From positions 2,039,397 to 2,103,396 of the forward strand of contig NZ_CP100461.1 in assembly GCF_024228675.1 (NCBI RefSeq): a DNA stretch of 64,000 nt, read 5' to 3'. Source of the DNA: Salinigranum marinum. GTDB taxonomy: Archaea > Halobacteriota > Halobacteria > Halobacteriales > Haloferacaceae. The stretch's first letter is position 1, and the number at the start of each line of letters is the position of its first letter. Shown here piece by piece: positions 23,055 through 31,815 of the stretch. The notes under the pieces were generated by a model. That model was given only the letters and a program-made list of their open reading frames with translations. It was not told the origin of the DNA and ran no database searches. The position numbers and the translations under genes were made by a program.

Positions 23055-23219
23055 ATGCACACCTGCACAAACTGTGACTCGTACGTTACGTCCGACTTCG
23101 TCCGCGTGTTCGGGACCGAGGACCACCGCGTGTTCGGCTGCCCTCACTGTGCGAACATGCGCGAACTCATGCAAGGGGTCGGCGGGCGCGTCCCGGACGG
23201 GGAATCATCGCGAACCTGA
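23055..23219 (+). CDS. 54-residue zinc-finger microprotein (DUF7563-like)
   Basis: ATG 23055 to TGA 23219. The N-terminus 'MHTCTNCDSYVTSDFVRVFG' and later 'VFGCPHCANMREL' give two CxxC knuckles around an 18-residue spacer. This is the pattern of a haloarchaeal zinc-finger family I recall as DUF7563. Codon use is haloarchaeal. The upstream region is AT-rich with a TATA-like box and a TCACGTGA palindrome. Role unknown; such proteins may bind nucleic acid. Confidence 0.78.
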   Translation: MHTCTNCDSYVTSDFVRVFGTEDHRVFGCPHCANMRELMQGVGGRVPDGESSRT

Positions 23220-23398
23220 AACGTTTCGACTCGCCGTCCCGCTCGCGGCGGCCGCCCGTTCGACTGTGCGGGGTCGACGCTGCCGACCGACAGTCTCCCC
23301 CGATGTCGGGGCTGAGACGGCGGTGATCGTCGTCCTCGGGGGCGACGGCGAGGCCACGAAGGCGGTGGCTTCTTGGGTGGCGCGGGCGTCTCGCGGGC

Positions 23399-24358
23399 AT
23401 GCCCACTGCGTGTCGCACGCTTCTCGTCGACGCCTTCACTGACGACCCCCTCTCGGGCAACCCCGCGGGGGTAGTGCCCGACGCCGGCGACCTCACGGAG
23501 ACACAGATGCAGTCCGTCGCCCGCGAACTCGGCGCGAGCGAGACGGCGTTCGTCCGTCCCGCCGACGACGCGCTCCACCGCGTCCGGTACTTCTCGCCCA
23601 CGCAGGAGGTCGACCTCTGCGGACACGCCACCGTCGCGGCGTTCTCGTTGTTGGCGCGCGAGGGACGCGTCGAGCCCGGCCGCCACGAGGTCGCGACGAA
23701 CGTCGGGACGGTCGACGTCGAGATCGAAGTCGAGGCTGAGGGCGACGGGGACGGCGACGCCGCGGCCGACTCGGCCGGCGACGTCACCGTGTGGCTCACC
23801 GGGCAGGAGCCGACCGTCGAGTTCGTCGACCTCGACTACGAGCGCGTCGGTGCCGCACTCGGGATCGACCCCGCGGCGCTCGAAGACGTCGGCGCGGACC
23901 TCGCGCCCGCGATCGCCTCGACCGGCTTGCCGTGGCTCTGTCTGCCCGTGAACTTCCTCGAACACCTGGGTGGGGCCGCCCCGGACGACGACCTCGTCGC
24001 CGCCGTGACCGCCGAGCACGACGCGGCCGGCGTCTACGCCTTCACCTTCGACACGCTCGCCGCCGAGTCGACGGTCCACGCCCGGGCGTTCGCACCGGGA
24101 CTCGGTATCTCCGAGGACCCCGTCACCGGGACGGCCGCCGGGGCCTGCGCCGCGTATCTCCGTCGCGTCGAAGCGTTCGACGACGACGCTGCCTACGGCG
24201 ACCTCCGGTTCGAACAGGGACACTTCGTCGACCGACCCGGACACGTTCGCACGCGGCTCTCGGAGGAAACCGTCGCCGTCGGGGGGGCGGCGGCCGTCGC
24301 GCTCGACGGCACCCTCTCGGTTCCGGACGTCGACGACGACGAGATCCTCGTCGCCTGA
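23399..24358 (+). CDS. PhzF-family isomerase/epimerase-like protein
   Basis: 319 residues. Two-domain PhzF/diaminopimelate-epimerase fold: 'DAFTDDPLSGNPAGVV' at the N-terminus, the catalytic Glu48 in 'GASETAFV', 'DLCGHATVAAFSLL', and in the second half 'SEDPVTGTAAGACAAYL'. PhzF enzymes move double bonds or hydrogens on small substrates; outside phenazine producers the substrate is unknown. No phenazine genes are present. The ATG at 23399 gives the conserved start. A stretch of 17 acidic and Gly/Ala residues interrupts the first domain near residue 115, probably a loop insertion. Confidence 0.87.
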   Translation: MPTACRTLLVDAFTDDPLSGNPAGVVPDAGDLTETQMQSVARELGASETAFVRPADDALHRVRYFSPTQEVDLCGHATVAAFSLLAREGRVEPGRHEVATNVGTVDVEIEVEAEGDGDGDAAADSAGDVTVWLTGQEPTVEFVDLDYERVGAALGIDPAALEDVGADLAPAIASTGLPWLCLPVNFLEHLGGAAPDDDLVAAVTAEHDAAGVYAFTFDTLAAESTVHARAFAPGLGISEDPVTGTAAGACAAYLRRVEAFDDDAAYGDLRFEQGHFVDRPGHVRTRLSEETVAVGGAAAVALDGTLSVPDVDDDEILVA

Positions 24359-24435
24359 CACCCCCGGGGCGATCTCTTCTCGACCCTGATATTCCCGCCG
24401 AACCGGTCTTATACCTCCCCACGCAATCCGGTCCC

Positions 24436-27390
24436 ATGACAGCCCCGGCTCGCACCCCGTCCGACGGCTCGGGGGGAGTCATCCACGTGCTCCACGTCGA
24501 CGACGATCCCGCGTTCGCCGACCTCGCACAGGCGTCGCTCACCCGGCACGCGCCCGGGATCGTGGTTCACACGGAGACCGATCCCGAGGCCGCGCTGGCG
24601 TCGTTCTCGTGGATGGACTGCGTCGTCTCGGACTACGACATGCCGGAGATGAACGGCCTCGACCTCCTGCGGGCGGTTCGCGAGCGCGCACCGTCGATCC
24701 CGTTTGTCCTCTTCACCGGAAAAGGAAGCGAGGAGATCGCGAGCGAGGCCGTCTCCGCGGGCGTCACCGACTACCTGCAGAAGGGCGGCCCCGAGCAGTA
24801 CGAGGTGTTAGCCAACCGCATCGAGAACGCGGTCGCCCGGCGGCGGGCCGAACGCGGCTTCGAACGGAGCAACTCGCTGTTCGACCTCGTCCAGCGGCTC
24901 TCCAGCGTCGGCGGCTGGGAACTCGACGTGGAGACGGGCGAGCTCTGGTGGACTGAGGAGCTCGCACGGATTCACGGGGTCGCTCCCGACTTCGAGCCGA
25001 CGGTCGAAGCCGCCACGGAGCTGTACCACCCCGACGACCGAACCCTACTGAAACGAGTGTACCGCCGCGCCGTCGACGCCGCCGAACCGTACGACGTCGT
25101 CGTCCGGATCGTCCGTCCCGACGGGTCGACCGGACGGGTCAGACTGCTCTGTGAGCCCTCGGTCGTCGACGGGAGCGTCCCGACGCACCGCGGTGCCGTC
25201 CAGGAGGTCGATCCGAGGACGCCCCTCGGGACCCGCGACGAACGGCCGTCGGTCGAGGAGGCGACACCGACGTCCGGGTCCACGTCCGTGTCTGCCTCCA
25301 CGTCCGCCCTGACGCCCCCGGTCGCGACGGCCGGCGAGACTCCGGCGAAGCTCGACACCAGCGCCGAAGTGTTGGCCGATCTGAAGCGTCGCGCGCTCGA
25401 CGACGTCGACGCCGGCGTGATCATCTGCGAGGCCACCGAGGGAACGCCGACGGTGTTCGCGAACGAGGGGTTCGGCCGCATCACCGGCTACGACCCCGAG
25501 GAGATGGTCGGCCGCAACTGCCGGATCCTGCAGGGCGCTGAGACCGACGACCGCCCGGTGGCGTCGATGCGGGAAGCCGTCGAGAACGGCACCGCCAGGT
25601 CGGTCGTCCTCCGTAACTACCGCAAGGACGGTACGCCGTTCTGGAACGAGGTCGAGATCACCCCGATCAGCGACGCCGCGGGGACGGTGACGCACTACAT
25701 CGGCTTCCAGCGGGACGTCACGGAGCGCAAGCGGCTCCAGGTGGAACTCGAAGCCGCCCAACAGTCGCTCCGGCGGCTCTACACGGTGACGACCGACTCC
25801 TCGCTCTCGTTCGAAGAGCGGGTCAAGCGGACCCTCGCCGTCGGCTGCGAGCGGCTCGGCGTCGAGATGGGCTTCCTGACGCGGATCGCCGAGGGGACAC
25901 AGACCGTCGTCCACGCGGTCGGCGAGCACCCGCTGCTCACCGATGGCGCGGTGTGCCCGCTGTCGGAGTCGTACTGTCGACGGACGCTCGAGGAGGACGG
26001 ACTGCTCGCCGTCGTCCACGCTGCCACCGACGAGGGGTGGGCCGACGACCCCGGCTACGAGCGGTTCGGGCTGGAGTGTTACCTCGGCGGGGAAGTCACC
26101 GTCGACGGCGACCTGTACGGCACGCTCTGCTTCGCGGACACGGAAGCCCGCGAAGAGCCGTTCACCGGGGCGCAGGCGGCGTTCGTCGAACTACTCACGC
26201 GCTGGGTCAGCTACGAGCTCGAACGGCGCAAGCGGGAGCGCGAGCTCCGGGTCGCCGACCGGCGGTTCCAGTCGCTGTTCGACAACCCGATGACGTTCGT
26301 CGGCGTCCTCGACCCCGACGGGACGGTCCGCGAGGTGAACGGCACGGCGCGTGCGACCCTCGGCGGCGACCCCGACGCCGACGCCGACGAACTCCTCGAC
26401 AGGCCGTTCTGGGAGACACCCTGGTGGGCCCCCGACGACGACGCCGTCGCGACGGTCAAAGAGGCGGTCGAGACGGCTGCCGGCGGACGGGTCGCCCGGT
26501 TCGAGTGCGACTACTTCCACGGCGACGGGCAGGGCACCGTAGGCGCGACCCTCTACCCCGTCTACGCCGTAGAGGGGCGCGGGACCGACGGCGGCACGGA
26601 CGAGGTGGTGTCGCTGATGGCCGTCGGTGCCGACACGACGACGCGGACCGAGCAGGCGGCCCAGCTGAAACGACAACACGACCGCCTGGAGGAGTTCGCC
26701 AGCGTCGTCTCTCACGACCTCCGGAGTCCCCTGGAGGTCGCCCGCGGTCGACTCGAACTGTACGACGCTACGGGCGACGGGGACCACCTCGACGCGGTCG
26801 GTGACTCGCTCGACCGGATCTCGACGCTCATCGACGACCTGCTGGCGCTGGCCCGACAGGGCGAGTCCGTCTCCGCCCTCGAACCGACGTGCGTGTCGGC
26901 GGTCGCACGCCAGGCCTGGCAGACCGTCGAGACCGCCGACGCGACGCTCGACGTCGTGCTCGACGGCGAACTGACCGTCGAGAGCGACCGGAGCCGGCTC
27001 CAGCAGCTGTTCGAGAACCTGTTTCGGAACGCCGTGGAACACGGTTCCACGGGCAGTCGGCCAGCGGCCGACGACGCTGTGGAACACGGTTCGGCTGGCG
27101 GGTCGGAGCCACACACGAAAGACAGGGAAGACGGGCAGGAACGCCGCGTTCGGATCCGACTCACGGGTCTCACGAACGGTGCTCGTGGTTTCGCGGTTGA
27201 AGACGACGGTCCCGGGATCGACCCCGCCGACCGCGACTACGTCTTCGAGCGGGGGTTTTCGACCGAGGACGGCGGGACCGGCTTCGGCCTCGCGATCGTC
27301 AGGCGGATCACCGACGCCCACGGATGGGAGGTCCGGGCCACCGAGAGCCCGGCCGGCGGCGCTCGCTTCGAGGTCGTCGTCGACGCGTGA
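24436..27390 (+). CDS. REC-PAS-LOV-GAF-PAS hybrid histidine kinase (blue-light sensor candidate)
   Basis: 984 residues, soluble. Order: receiver domain with phospho-acceptor Asp66 ('SDYDMPEMNG'); PAS (about 145-260); Ser/Thr linker; LOV-type PAS (about 315-432) with 'GRNCRILQGAETD', adduct Cys362, and 'NYRKDGTPFWNEV'; GAF (about 455-595); PAS (about 605-735); HisKA with His760 ('SHDLRSPLEVAR'); HATPase with N-box 'NLFRNAVEHG' and 'GGTGFGLAIV'. The LOV motif matches the flavin-binding consensus, so blue light is the likely input. Between the N-box and G1 box is a low-complexity insertion. 76 bp after phzF, probably its own promoter. Output partner unknown. Confidence 0.88.
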   Translation: MTAPARTPSDGSGGVIHVLHVDDDPAFADLAQASLTRHAPGIVVHTETDPEAALASFSWMDCVVSDYDMPEMNGLDLLRAVRERAPSIPFVLFTGKGSEEIASEAVSAGVTDYLQKGGPEQYEVLANRIENAVARRRAERGFERSNSLFDLVQRLSSVGGWELDVETGELWWTEELARIHGVAPDFEPTVEAATELYHPDDRTLLKRVYRRAVDAAEPYDVVVRIVRPDGSTGRVRLLCEPSVVDGSVPTHRGAVQEVDPRTPLGTRDERPSVEEATPTSGSTSVSASTSALTPPVATAGETPAKLDTSAEVLADLKRRALDDVDAGVIICEATEGTPTVFANEGFGRITGYDPEEMVGRNCRILQGAETDDRPVASMREAVENGTARSVVLRNYRKDGTPFWNEVEITPISDAAGTVTHYIGFQRDVTERKRLQVELEAAQQSLRRLYTVTTDSSLSFEERVKRTLAVGCERLGVEMGFLTRIAEGTQTVVHAVGEHPLLTDGAVCPLSESYCRRTLEEDGLLAVVHAATDEGWADDPGYERFGLECYLGGEVTVDGDLYGTLCFADTEAREEPFTGAQAAFVELLTRWVSYELERRKRERELRVADRRFQSLFDNPMTFVGVLDPDGTVREVNGTARATLGGDPDADADELLDRPFWETPWWAPDDDAVATVKEAVETAAGGRVARFECDYFHGDGQGTVGATLYPVYAVEGRGTDGGTDEVVSLMAVGADTTTRTEQAAQLKRQHDRLEEFASVVSHDLRSPLEVARGRLELYDATGDGDHLDAVGDSLDRISTLIDDLLALARQGESVSALEPTCVSAVARQAWQTVETADATLDVVLDGELTVESDRSRLQQLFENLFRNAVEHGSTGSRPAADDAVEHGSAGGSEPHTKDREDGQERRVRIRLTGLTNGARGFAVEDDGPGIDPADRDYVFERGFSTEDGGTGFGLAIVRRITDAHGWEVRATESPAGGARFEVVVDA

Positions 27391-27408
27391 GCCGCGGGTC
27401 GGTCGCGC

Positions 27409-28179
27409 TCAGCCGATGTACCGCAGGTCGTCGTCGGTCGGGACCGACCCCTGTTGGCTCTGCATCTCCTGGATCTTCCCGACGACCTCTTCCATCTCCT
27501 CGGCCCGCTCTTCGAGCGACTCGAAGCCGACCTCGAAGCCGACGAGTTCCTCGAGCGCGACGAGGACCGCCTGTGCGCTCTTGGGGTCGACGAGATAGCC
27601 GCTCGTCTCGCCCATCAGACAGCCGACGTCGAAGCCGCGGCGGCCGCCGAGGCCGAGCAGGAGCCCGGAGACGCCGACGACACCGCCGGCGGGTTCGTCG
27701 TCGCGGAACTCGATGCCGGCGTCCTCCAGCGCCTCGACGCGATCCCCGTCCGACACCGCGCCGAGGACGCTCGGCTCGTCGACGAGTTCGCCCGTGGGGA
27801 CGCCCCCGAGCGCGAACACCTGTTCGACGTCGAACTCCGCGGCCACGTCGAGGAACGTGTCCGTGAGCCGGTAGTGACCCGCGTTCGTCTGCGCCTGGTG
27901 GTCGCCGGTCAGGACCAGGAGGTCGACCCCGTCGCCGTCGTCGCCCGGGATGTCGACGGCGTGGATCTCCGCCGACGCGAGATCAGCGACGCCGTCTTCG
28001 ATCGTTACCTGTGGGGGGAACTCGGTGGAGTACACGCGGCGTACGACCTCGCTGTCGAACTCCTCGAGGAGGTGCTCGACGGCCAGTTTTCCGACGTGGC
28101 CCACGCCGGGCAGCCCTTCGATGAGGATCGGCTCCGACAGCTCCGGCTCGGCCAGCACCTCGATCTCGATGTCGTCCAT
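27409..28179 (-). CDS. PAC2-family protein (proteasome assembly chaperone-like, COG2047)
   Basis: 256 residues. 'ILIEGLPGVGHVGKLAVEHLLEE' at the start, 'LLVLTGDHQAQTNAGHYRL', 'VFALGGVPTGEL' and 'GLLLGLGGRRGFDVGCLMGETSGYLVDPKSA' are the PAC2 family pattern. Archaeal members are related to eukaryotic proteasome assembly chaperone 2; direct chaperone activity in haloarchaea is not shown by sequence. This gene usually follows nop10 in archaea; here it is separated by a kinase on the opposite strand. It is convergent with the LOV kinase (18 bp). Confidence 0.85.
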   Translation of the reverse strand: MDDIEIEVLAEPELSEPILIEGLPGVGHVGKLAVEHLLEEFDSEVVRRVYSTEFPPQVTIEDGVADLASAEIHAVDIPGDDGDGVDLLVLTGDHQAQTNAGHYRLTDTFLDVAAEFDVEQVFALGGVPTGELVDEPSVLGAVSDGDRVEALEDAGIEFRDDEPAGGVVGVSGLLLGLGGRRGFDVGCLMGETSGYLVDPKSAQAVLVALEELVGFEVGFESLEERAEEMEEVVGKIQEMQSQQGSVPTDDDLRYIG

Positions 28180-28267
28180 GTCGCCTAGTCGCGTGGGCCC
28201 GTCTTAAGAGCGCGTTGGTCGGGAGCTACGGCGGTGCCGACCCCGGCTACCTCCCCCGTCACATGGG

Positions 28268-28283
28268 CTATCACGAGTGATAG
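28268..28283. promoter_or_regulatory. Perfect palindrome upstream of the PAS kinase
   Basis: CTATCACGAGTGATAG is a 7-bp inverted repeat with a 2-base centre, ending 43 bp before the kinase ATG and 88 bp before the divergent PAC2 start. Its place and symmetry fit a dimeric repressor or activator site for either gene. Confidence 0.45.
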
Positions 28284-28326
28284 CTGGATCGGTAGGTATT
28301 GATGCGGCTCCGGTCAAAAACACACA

Positions 28327-29736
28327 ATGGACGTCGCGGGGGCCGAACTGGTACTGCTGGACAACACGCTCGACATCGTCGTGGTGCTCGACGACGAGGG
28401 GCGGTTCCAGTACGCGAACGCGGCGCTCGAGCGGGTACTCGGATACGACCCCACCGCCGTGCTCGGGCGGAACGCGTTCGAGTGTATCCACCCGGACGAC
28501 CGCGAGGCTGTCGTCGACCGCTTCGTGGGCCTCGTCACCGCGTCGGACCGGACTCACGACGATGCGGAGTTCAGGTTCCGCGACGTCGACGGGTCGTGGG
28601 TGTGGCTCTCCGCCCGGATGTCGAGCGAACGCGCGGCCGGTCTCGGCGGCTACGTCGTCAGCTGTCGGGACATCACGGAGCGACGGCGGGCCGAGACCGA
28701 GAAGCATCGCGCCCACGAACGGCTCTCCAACATCGCCGAACACACCACCGACGTTCTCTGGATGTTCTCGGCCGACTGGGAGGAGCTGCTGTTCGTCAAC
28801 TCGGCGTACGAGGAGGTCTGGGGCCGATCGATCGAGGCGCTGGCGGCGAACTCGCGTGACTTCATCGAGGGTTCCCACCCCGCCGACCGCGACGGGATCC
28901 GGGCGGCGATGCGGCAGCTCTCCGCGGGTGAGTCGGTCGACATCGAGTACCGCGTGAACGCCGACACCGACTACCGAACGTGGGTGTGGGCGCGCGGCCA
29001 CCCCATCGTCGACCACGACGGCACCGTCACGCGCGTCGTCGGCTTCGCCCGCGACGTGACCGACCGCCGCGAGCGCGAGCGCCAGCTCCTGGTGATGGAC
29101 CGACTGCTCCGGCACAACCTCCGTAACGAAATGAACCTCATTCTGGGTCACGCGGAACAGGCTCGCGAGCGAGGCGGAGCGGCGATCGACGCCGACCTCG
29201 ACCGGATCGTCGAGACGGGCGAACACCTGTTGCGGACGGTCGACAAGGAGCGTGAGATCGTCGCGCTCCTCACCGAGAACGCCGAGCCGGAGCCGATCGA
29301 TCTGGTCGCCGTCGTCGCGGACGTCTGCGACCGCGTGCAGGACGCCACCCCGGCGGCGGCCGTCGAGACGACGCTCCCGGAACGGGCGACGGTCCGCGCC
29401 GTACCGAAGCTCTCACTCGCCGTCTTCGAGCTCCTCACCAACGCGATCGAACACGCCGATACCGACGAACCGCGGGTCTCGGTTTCGGTACACTACGACG
29501 CCGAGCGGGTCGAACTCGCGGTCGTCGACGAGTGTCCACCGATCCCCCTCCAGGAGGTTCGGGTCCTCCGAGGCGAGCGCGACGTCCGGTCGGTCTACCA
29601 CGGGAGTGGGCTGGGGCTGTGGCTCGTCCATTGGGCCGTCGATCGCTCCGAGGGCGACCTCGCGTTCGACGCCTCCGAGCGGGGAAACAGGGTCACGATC
29701 GCGCTCGACCGACTCCGCGACGGCCGGTGCGAGTGA
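28327..29736 (+). CDS. PAS-PAS sensor histidine kinase
   Basis: 469 residues, no membrane segment. Two PAS domains (about 10-118 and 130-246, the second with a PAC-type 'YRTWVWARGHPI'), a dimerisation/phospho-acceptor helix with His263 in 'LLRHNLRNEMN' (the halobacterial variant), then an ATPase domain with N-box 'LLTNAIEHA' (N372), a divergent G1 box 'VDECPPIP' and G2 'GSGLGLWLV'. No response regulator lies nearby. It sits on the + strand between nop10 and the PAC2 gene, both on the - strand, and looks inserted into that ancient cluster. Confidence 0.88.
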   Translation: MDVAGAELVLLDNTLDIVVVLDDEGRFQYANAALERVLGYDPTAVLGRNAFECIHPDDREAVVDRFVGLVTASDRTHDDAEFRFRDVDGSWVWLSARMSSERAAGLGGYVVSCRDITERRRAETEKHRAHERLSNIAEHTTDVLWMFSADWEELLFVNSAYEEVWGRSIEALAANSRDFIEGSHPADRDGIRAAMRQLSAGESVDIEYRVNADTDYRTWVWARGHPIVDHDGTVTRVVGFARDVTDRRERERQLLVMDRLLRHNLRNEMNLILGHAEQARERGGAAIDADLDRIVETGEHLLRTVDKEREIVALLTENAEPEPIDLVAVVADVCDRVQDATPAAAVETTLPERATVRAVPKLSLAVFELLTNAIEHADTDEPRVSVSVHYDAERVELAVVDECPPIPLQEVRVLRGERDVRSVYHGSGLGLWLVHWAVDRSEGDLAFDASERGNRVTIALDRLRDGRCE

Positions 29737-29763
29737 GATAGGGACGGAGACCGGAGCGGGCAG

Positions 29764-29949
29764 TCACTCGTCGCCGCGTCGGCGCTTCAGCCGGCGACGG
29801 TACTCCCCGTACCGATCGCCGGGGTCGAACGGCGCGGGCGCGCTGTTGACTGTGTCGGCACCGCACCGGGGACAGCGGTCGAAGAGCGTGTACACCGGCC
29901 GGTCGTGTTCGTCGCGCCAGGCCGCACAGACGCGGATGTCCGACTTCAC
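29764..29949 (-). CDS. nop10: H/ACA ribonucleoprotein subunit Nop10
   Basis: 61 residues. Nop10 joins Cbf5, Gar1 and L7Ae in H/ACA RNPs that make pseudouridines in rRNA. 'CPRCGADTVNSAPAPFDPGDRYGEYRRRLK' is the conserved core (zinc knuckle, Pro-rich linker, basic helix). The first zinc knuckle, normally CxxC, is reduced to a single Cys8 ('VCAAW') with a longer loop before 'VYTL'. I believe this is shared by haloarchaeal homologues. Last gene of the L44e-S27e-aIF2alpha-Nop10 operon, 4 bp after aIF2alpha. Confidence 0.9.
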   Translation of the reverse strand: MKSDIRVCAAWRDEHDRPVYTLFDRCPRCGADTVNSAPAPFDPGDRYGEYRRRLKRRRGDE

Positions 29950-29953
29950 CGAT

Positions 29954-30754
29954 CTACTCGTCGTCTTCGTGGCGCTCGCGGTGGTACTCCGCGGTGCCGC
30001 CGTACCCCTCGATGGCCTCTCGGGCGCGCCCCGCGGCGGTTTCGAGCTCCGACTCGGCCGTCTTGTAGTCCGGTGCGCGGACCTTGATCCGGTACTCCGG
30101 GGAGCCGACGTAGGTGACTTCGAGTTCGACTCCTTCGGGGACGTCGCCGTTCCCGCCGGCGGCCTGCAGCGCCTGGCGGATGTGGTCGACGCCCTCGCCG
30201 GTCGGACAGCGCAGGTCGACGTAGCCCGTCACGTTCACGTACGGGACGGAGACGTTCTCGCGGGCGACGTCGACGATCTCGGTGACCTCGTCGTCGTCGA
30301 GATCGACGTCTTCGAGGGCAGAGGCGCCGTGAATGGCGGCCTGCTCGAAGCCGTCGTAGAGGGTGTCGAACTCAGTGAGGAGGGCGTTCGCCACCGCCGA
30401 ATACTGCTCGTCGGAGACGCCCTCCCCGAACGCGAGCGTCATCCACTTGTCGGCCTTCTGTTCGTTCTTCCACTCCTGGATCTTCTCCTTGCGCTGGTGC
30501 TCGTTGACGTCCTTGATCGAGAGGTCGATCTGCTGGGAGGACTCGTTGACGTCGAGCACCTTCGCGACGACGGTCTGGCCCTCACGGACGTGGTCGCGGA
30601 CGTTCTTGATCCAGCCCGAGGCGACCTCGGAGATGTGCGCCAGACCGCGCTTGTCCTCGTACTCTTCGAGGTCGATGAAGACGCCGAAGTCGGCGATATC
30701 GTCGACCTTTCCGACCACGAGTTCGCCTTTGTCGGGCCAGCCACTGTACTTCAT
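29954..30754 (-). CDS. eif2a: Translation initiation factor aIF2, alpha subunit
   Basis: 266 residues. One subunit of the heterotrimer that brings Met-tRNAi to the ribosome. Domains: S1/OB-fold at the start ('[24 protein letters not shown]', '[20 protein letters not shown]'), a helical middle domain, and an alpha-beta C-terminal domain ('[27 protein letters not shown]'). The S1 loop Ser that is phosphorylated in eukaryotes is not required in archaea. Encoded 13 bp after S27e. Length and order match the family. Confidence 0.95.
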   Translation of the reverse strand: MKYSGWPDKGELVVGKVDDIADFGVFIDLEEYEDKRGLAHISEVASGWIKNVRDHVREGQTVVAKVLDVNESSQQIDLSIKDVNEHQRKEKIQEWKNEQKADKWMTLAFGEGVSDEQYSAVANALLTEFDTLYDGFEQAAIHGASALEDVDLDDDEVTEIVDVARENVSVPYVNVTGYVDLRCPTGEGVDHIRQALQAAGGNGDVPEGVELEVTYVGSPEYRIKVRAPDYKTAESELETAAGRAREAIEGYGGTAEYHRERHEDDE

Positions 30755-30767
30755 CTCTGGTCCCCCG

Positions 30768-30941
30768 TCAGCGTGCCTCGACGGTCTCGACGATCTCGTG
30801 GTCGATGCGCGCTTTGCCGCCCGTCGGCGTCGCCAGCGTCGTGCCGCAGACGGCGCAGTTCACGGTCGAAGAGGCCTTGCCGAAGACGATCTGTTCGTTC
30901 TCGCAGTCGTTACACTTGACGCGGAAGTACGAGCCAGCCAT
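30768..30941 (-). CDS. rps27e: Ribosomal protein eS27 (S27e)
   Basis: 57 residues from ATG 30941 ('[17 protein letters not shown]'). A single C4 zinc ribbon, 'CNDC' and '[11 protein letters not shown]', on the small ribosomal subunit. The longer reading frame to 31124 overlaps L44e in another frame and is not used. It starts 2 bp after the L44e stop, so translation is likely coupled. Confidence 0.95.
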   Translation of the reverse strand: MAGSYFRVKCNDCENEQIVFGKASSTVNCAVCGTTLATPTGGKARIDHEIVETVEAR

Positions 30942-30943
30942 GG

Positions 30944-31225
30944 TTACTCCTGGAACTCCAGTCGGCCGGCGCGCCATCCCTCGCGCATGTGGGCCTTGCC
31001 GCAGTCCGAACAGCGGTACTTCAGGTGGGTCTTCTTCGTCGGCTTGTCGCCGCCCGGCACCTTCGAGAACTTGCCGGCGTTCCCGATAGTCGACCGACCG
31101 GCACGCGTCCGGCGTGCGTCCCACTTCATCCCGGTGGGGCGGCCCGAACGGACCTTCTCCACCTCGTGTTCGTGGTGGGCGTTGCAGTGCGGACAGTACG
31201 TATTGAATCGGCGAGGCATCTGCAT
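30944..31225 (-). CDS. rpl44e: Ribosomal protein eL42 (L44e)
   Basis: 93 residues. '[23 protein letters not shown]', 'KWDARRT' and '[27 protein letters not shown]' give the C4 zinc ribbon and the 'GGDKPTKKT' loop that lies near the ribosomal E site. ATG 31225 (MQMPRRF) agrees with the haloarchaeal form I remember from Haloarcula; ATG 31219 is two codons downstream. First gene of the translation operon that continues with S27e, aIF2alpha and Nop10. Confidence 0.96.
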   Translation of the reverse strand: MQMPRRFNTYCPHCNAHHEHEVEKVRSGRPTGMKWDARRTRAGRSTIGNAGKFSKVPGGDKPTKKTHLKYRCSDCGKAHMREGWRAGRLEFQE

Positions 31226-31359
31226 GATATCTACCTTGCCGGGTTTTTGATGTCGCCAGTTAAAACCCGTTTGGTTCCCGTCGCCGACGACGCGCCGCCC
31301 GGTCCCGACGCGGGCGGCAACACATGGTCACGGCGACGGGGTCGACCCGAGATAGTGAT

Positions 31360-31374
31360 GTATAGACTATACAC
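31360..31374. promoter_or_regulatory. Palindrome in the L44e / membrane-protein divergent region
   Basis: TGTATAGACTATACA is a perfect 7-bp inverted repeat about a central A. It lies 106 bp from the gene at 31481 and 134 bp from L44e. A TATA-like TTTATTT (31435-31442) and a second inverted repeat (CGACT..AGTCG, 31460-31475) lie nearer the + strand gene. Confidence 0.4.
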
Positions 31375-31480
31375 TTCCGATAGCGATCTAAAACTGAGGG
31401 CTCCTCTTTTCGATCCGAATGAGAATCCGAAGCGGTTTATTTGTTCGCGTTCGACACACGACTATACTGAGTCGCATACA

Positions 31481-31741
31481 ATGGGTGTCGAAACACAGAC
31501 GGAGACGGGCGGCGGGTCCGTCCGTCGCGCCGTCGGCGTCGTGACCGGGTTGTTCAGCGTAATCGTGGTTCTCGCGGCCGTCGCGTACGCCGTGATGGTG
31601 AACGTCGTCGACTGGGTGACGGTGGACGTGCTCACCTACCCCGTCGGGGGCGTCGCACCGTTCGTCGTGATCACCGGCGCGATACTGACGATTCCCGTCG
31701 TCGTTCCGACCGTCGTCGTCGCGGTGAAACTGTTGCAGTAG
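31481..31741 (+). CDS. Small two-helix membrane protein
   Basis: 86 residues, not recognised. After a short polar N-terminus come two hydrophobic helices (about 19-42 and 57-84) joined by 'DWVTVDVLTYPVGGVAP'. No charged catalytic residues. It starts at the only ATG after a TATA-like box and a palindromic region (31435-31475), so it may be regulated. Next gene on the strand is 74 bp on. Confidence 0.6.
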   Translation: MGVETQTETGGGSVRRAVGVVTGLFSVIVVLAAVAYAVMVNVVDWVTVDVLTYPVGGVAPFVVITGAILTIPVVVPTVVVAVKLLQ

Positions 31742-31815
31742 ACGGTCGACCCGGCGGTGCGGACCGGTCGTGGAATCCCGAAGGGATTAAGCCCGCGTCG
31801 CCGGAATTCCGGGTT

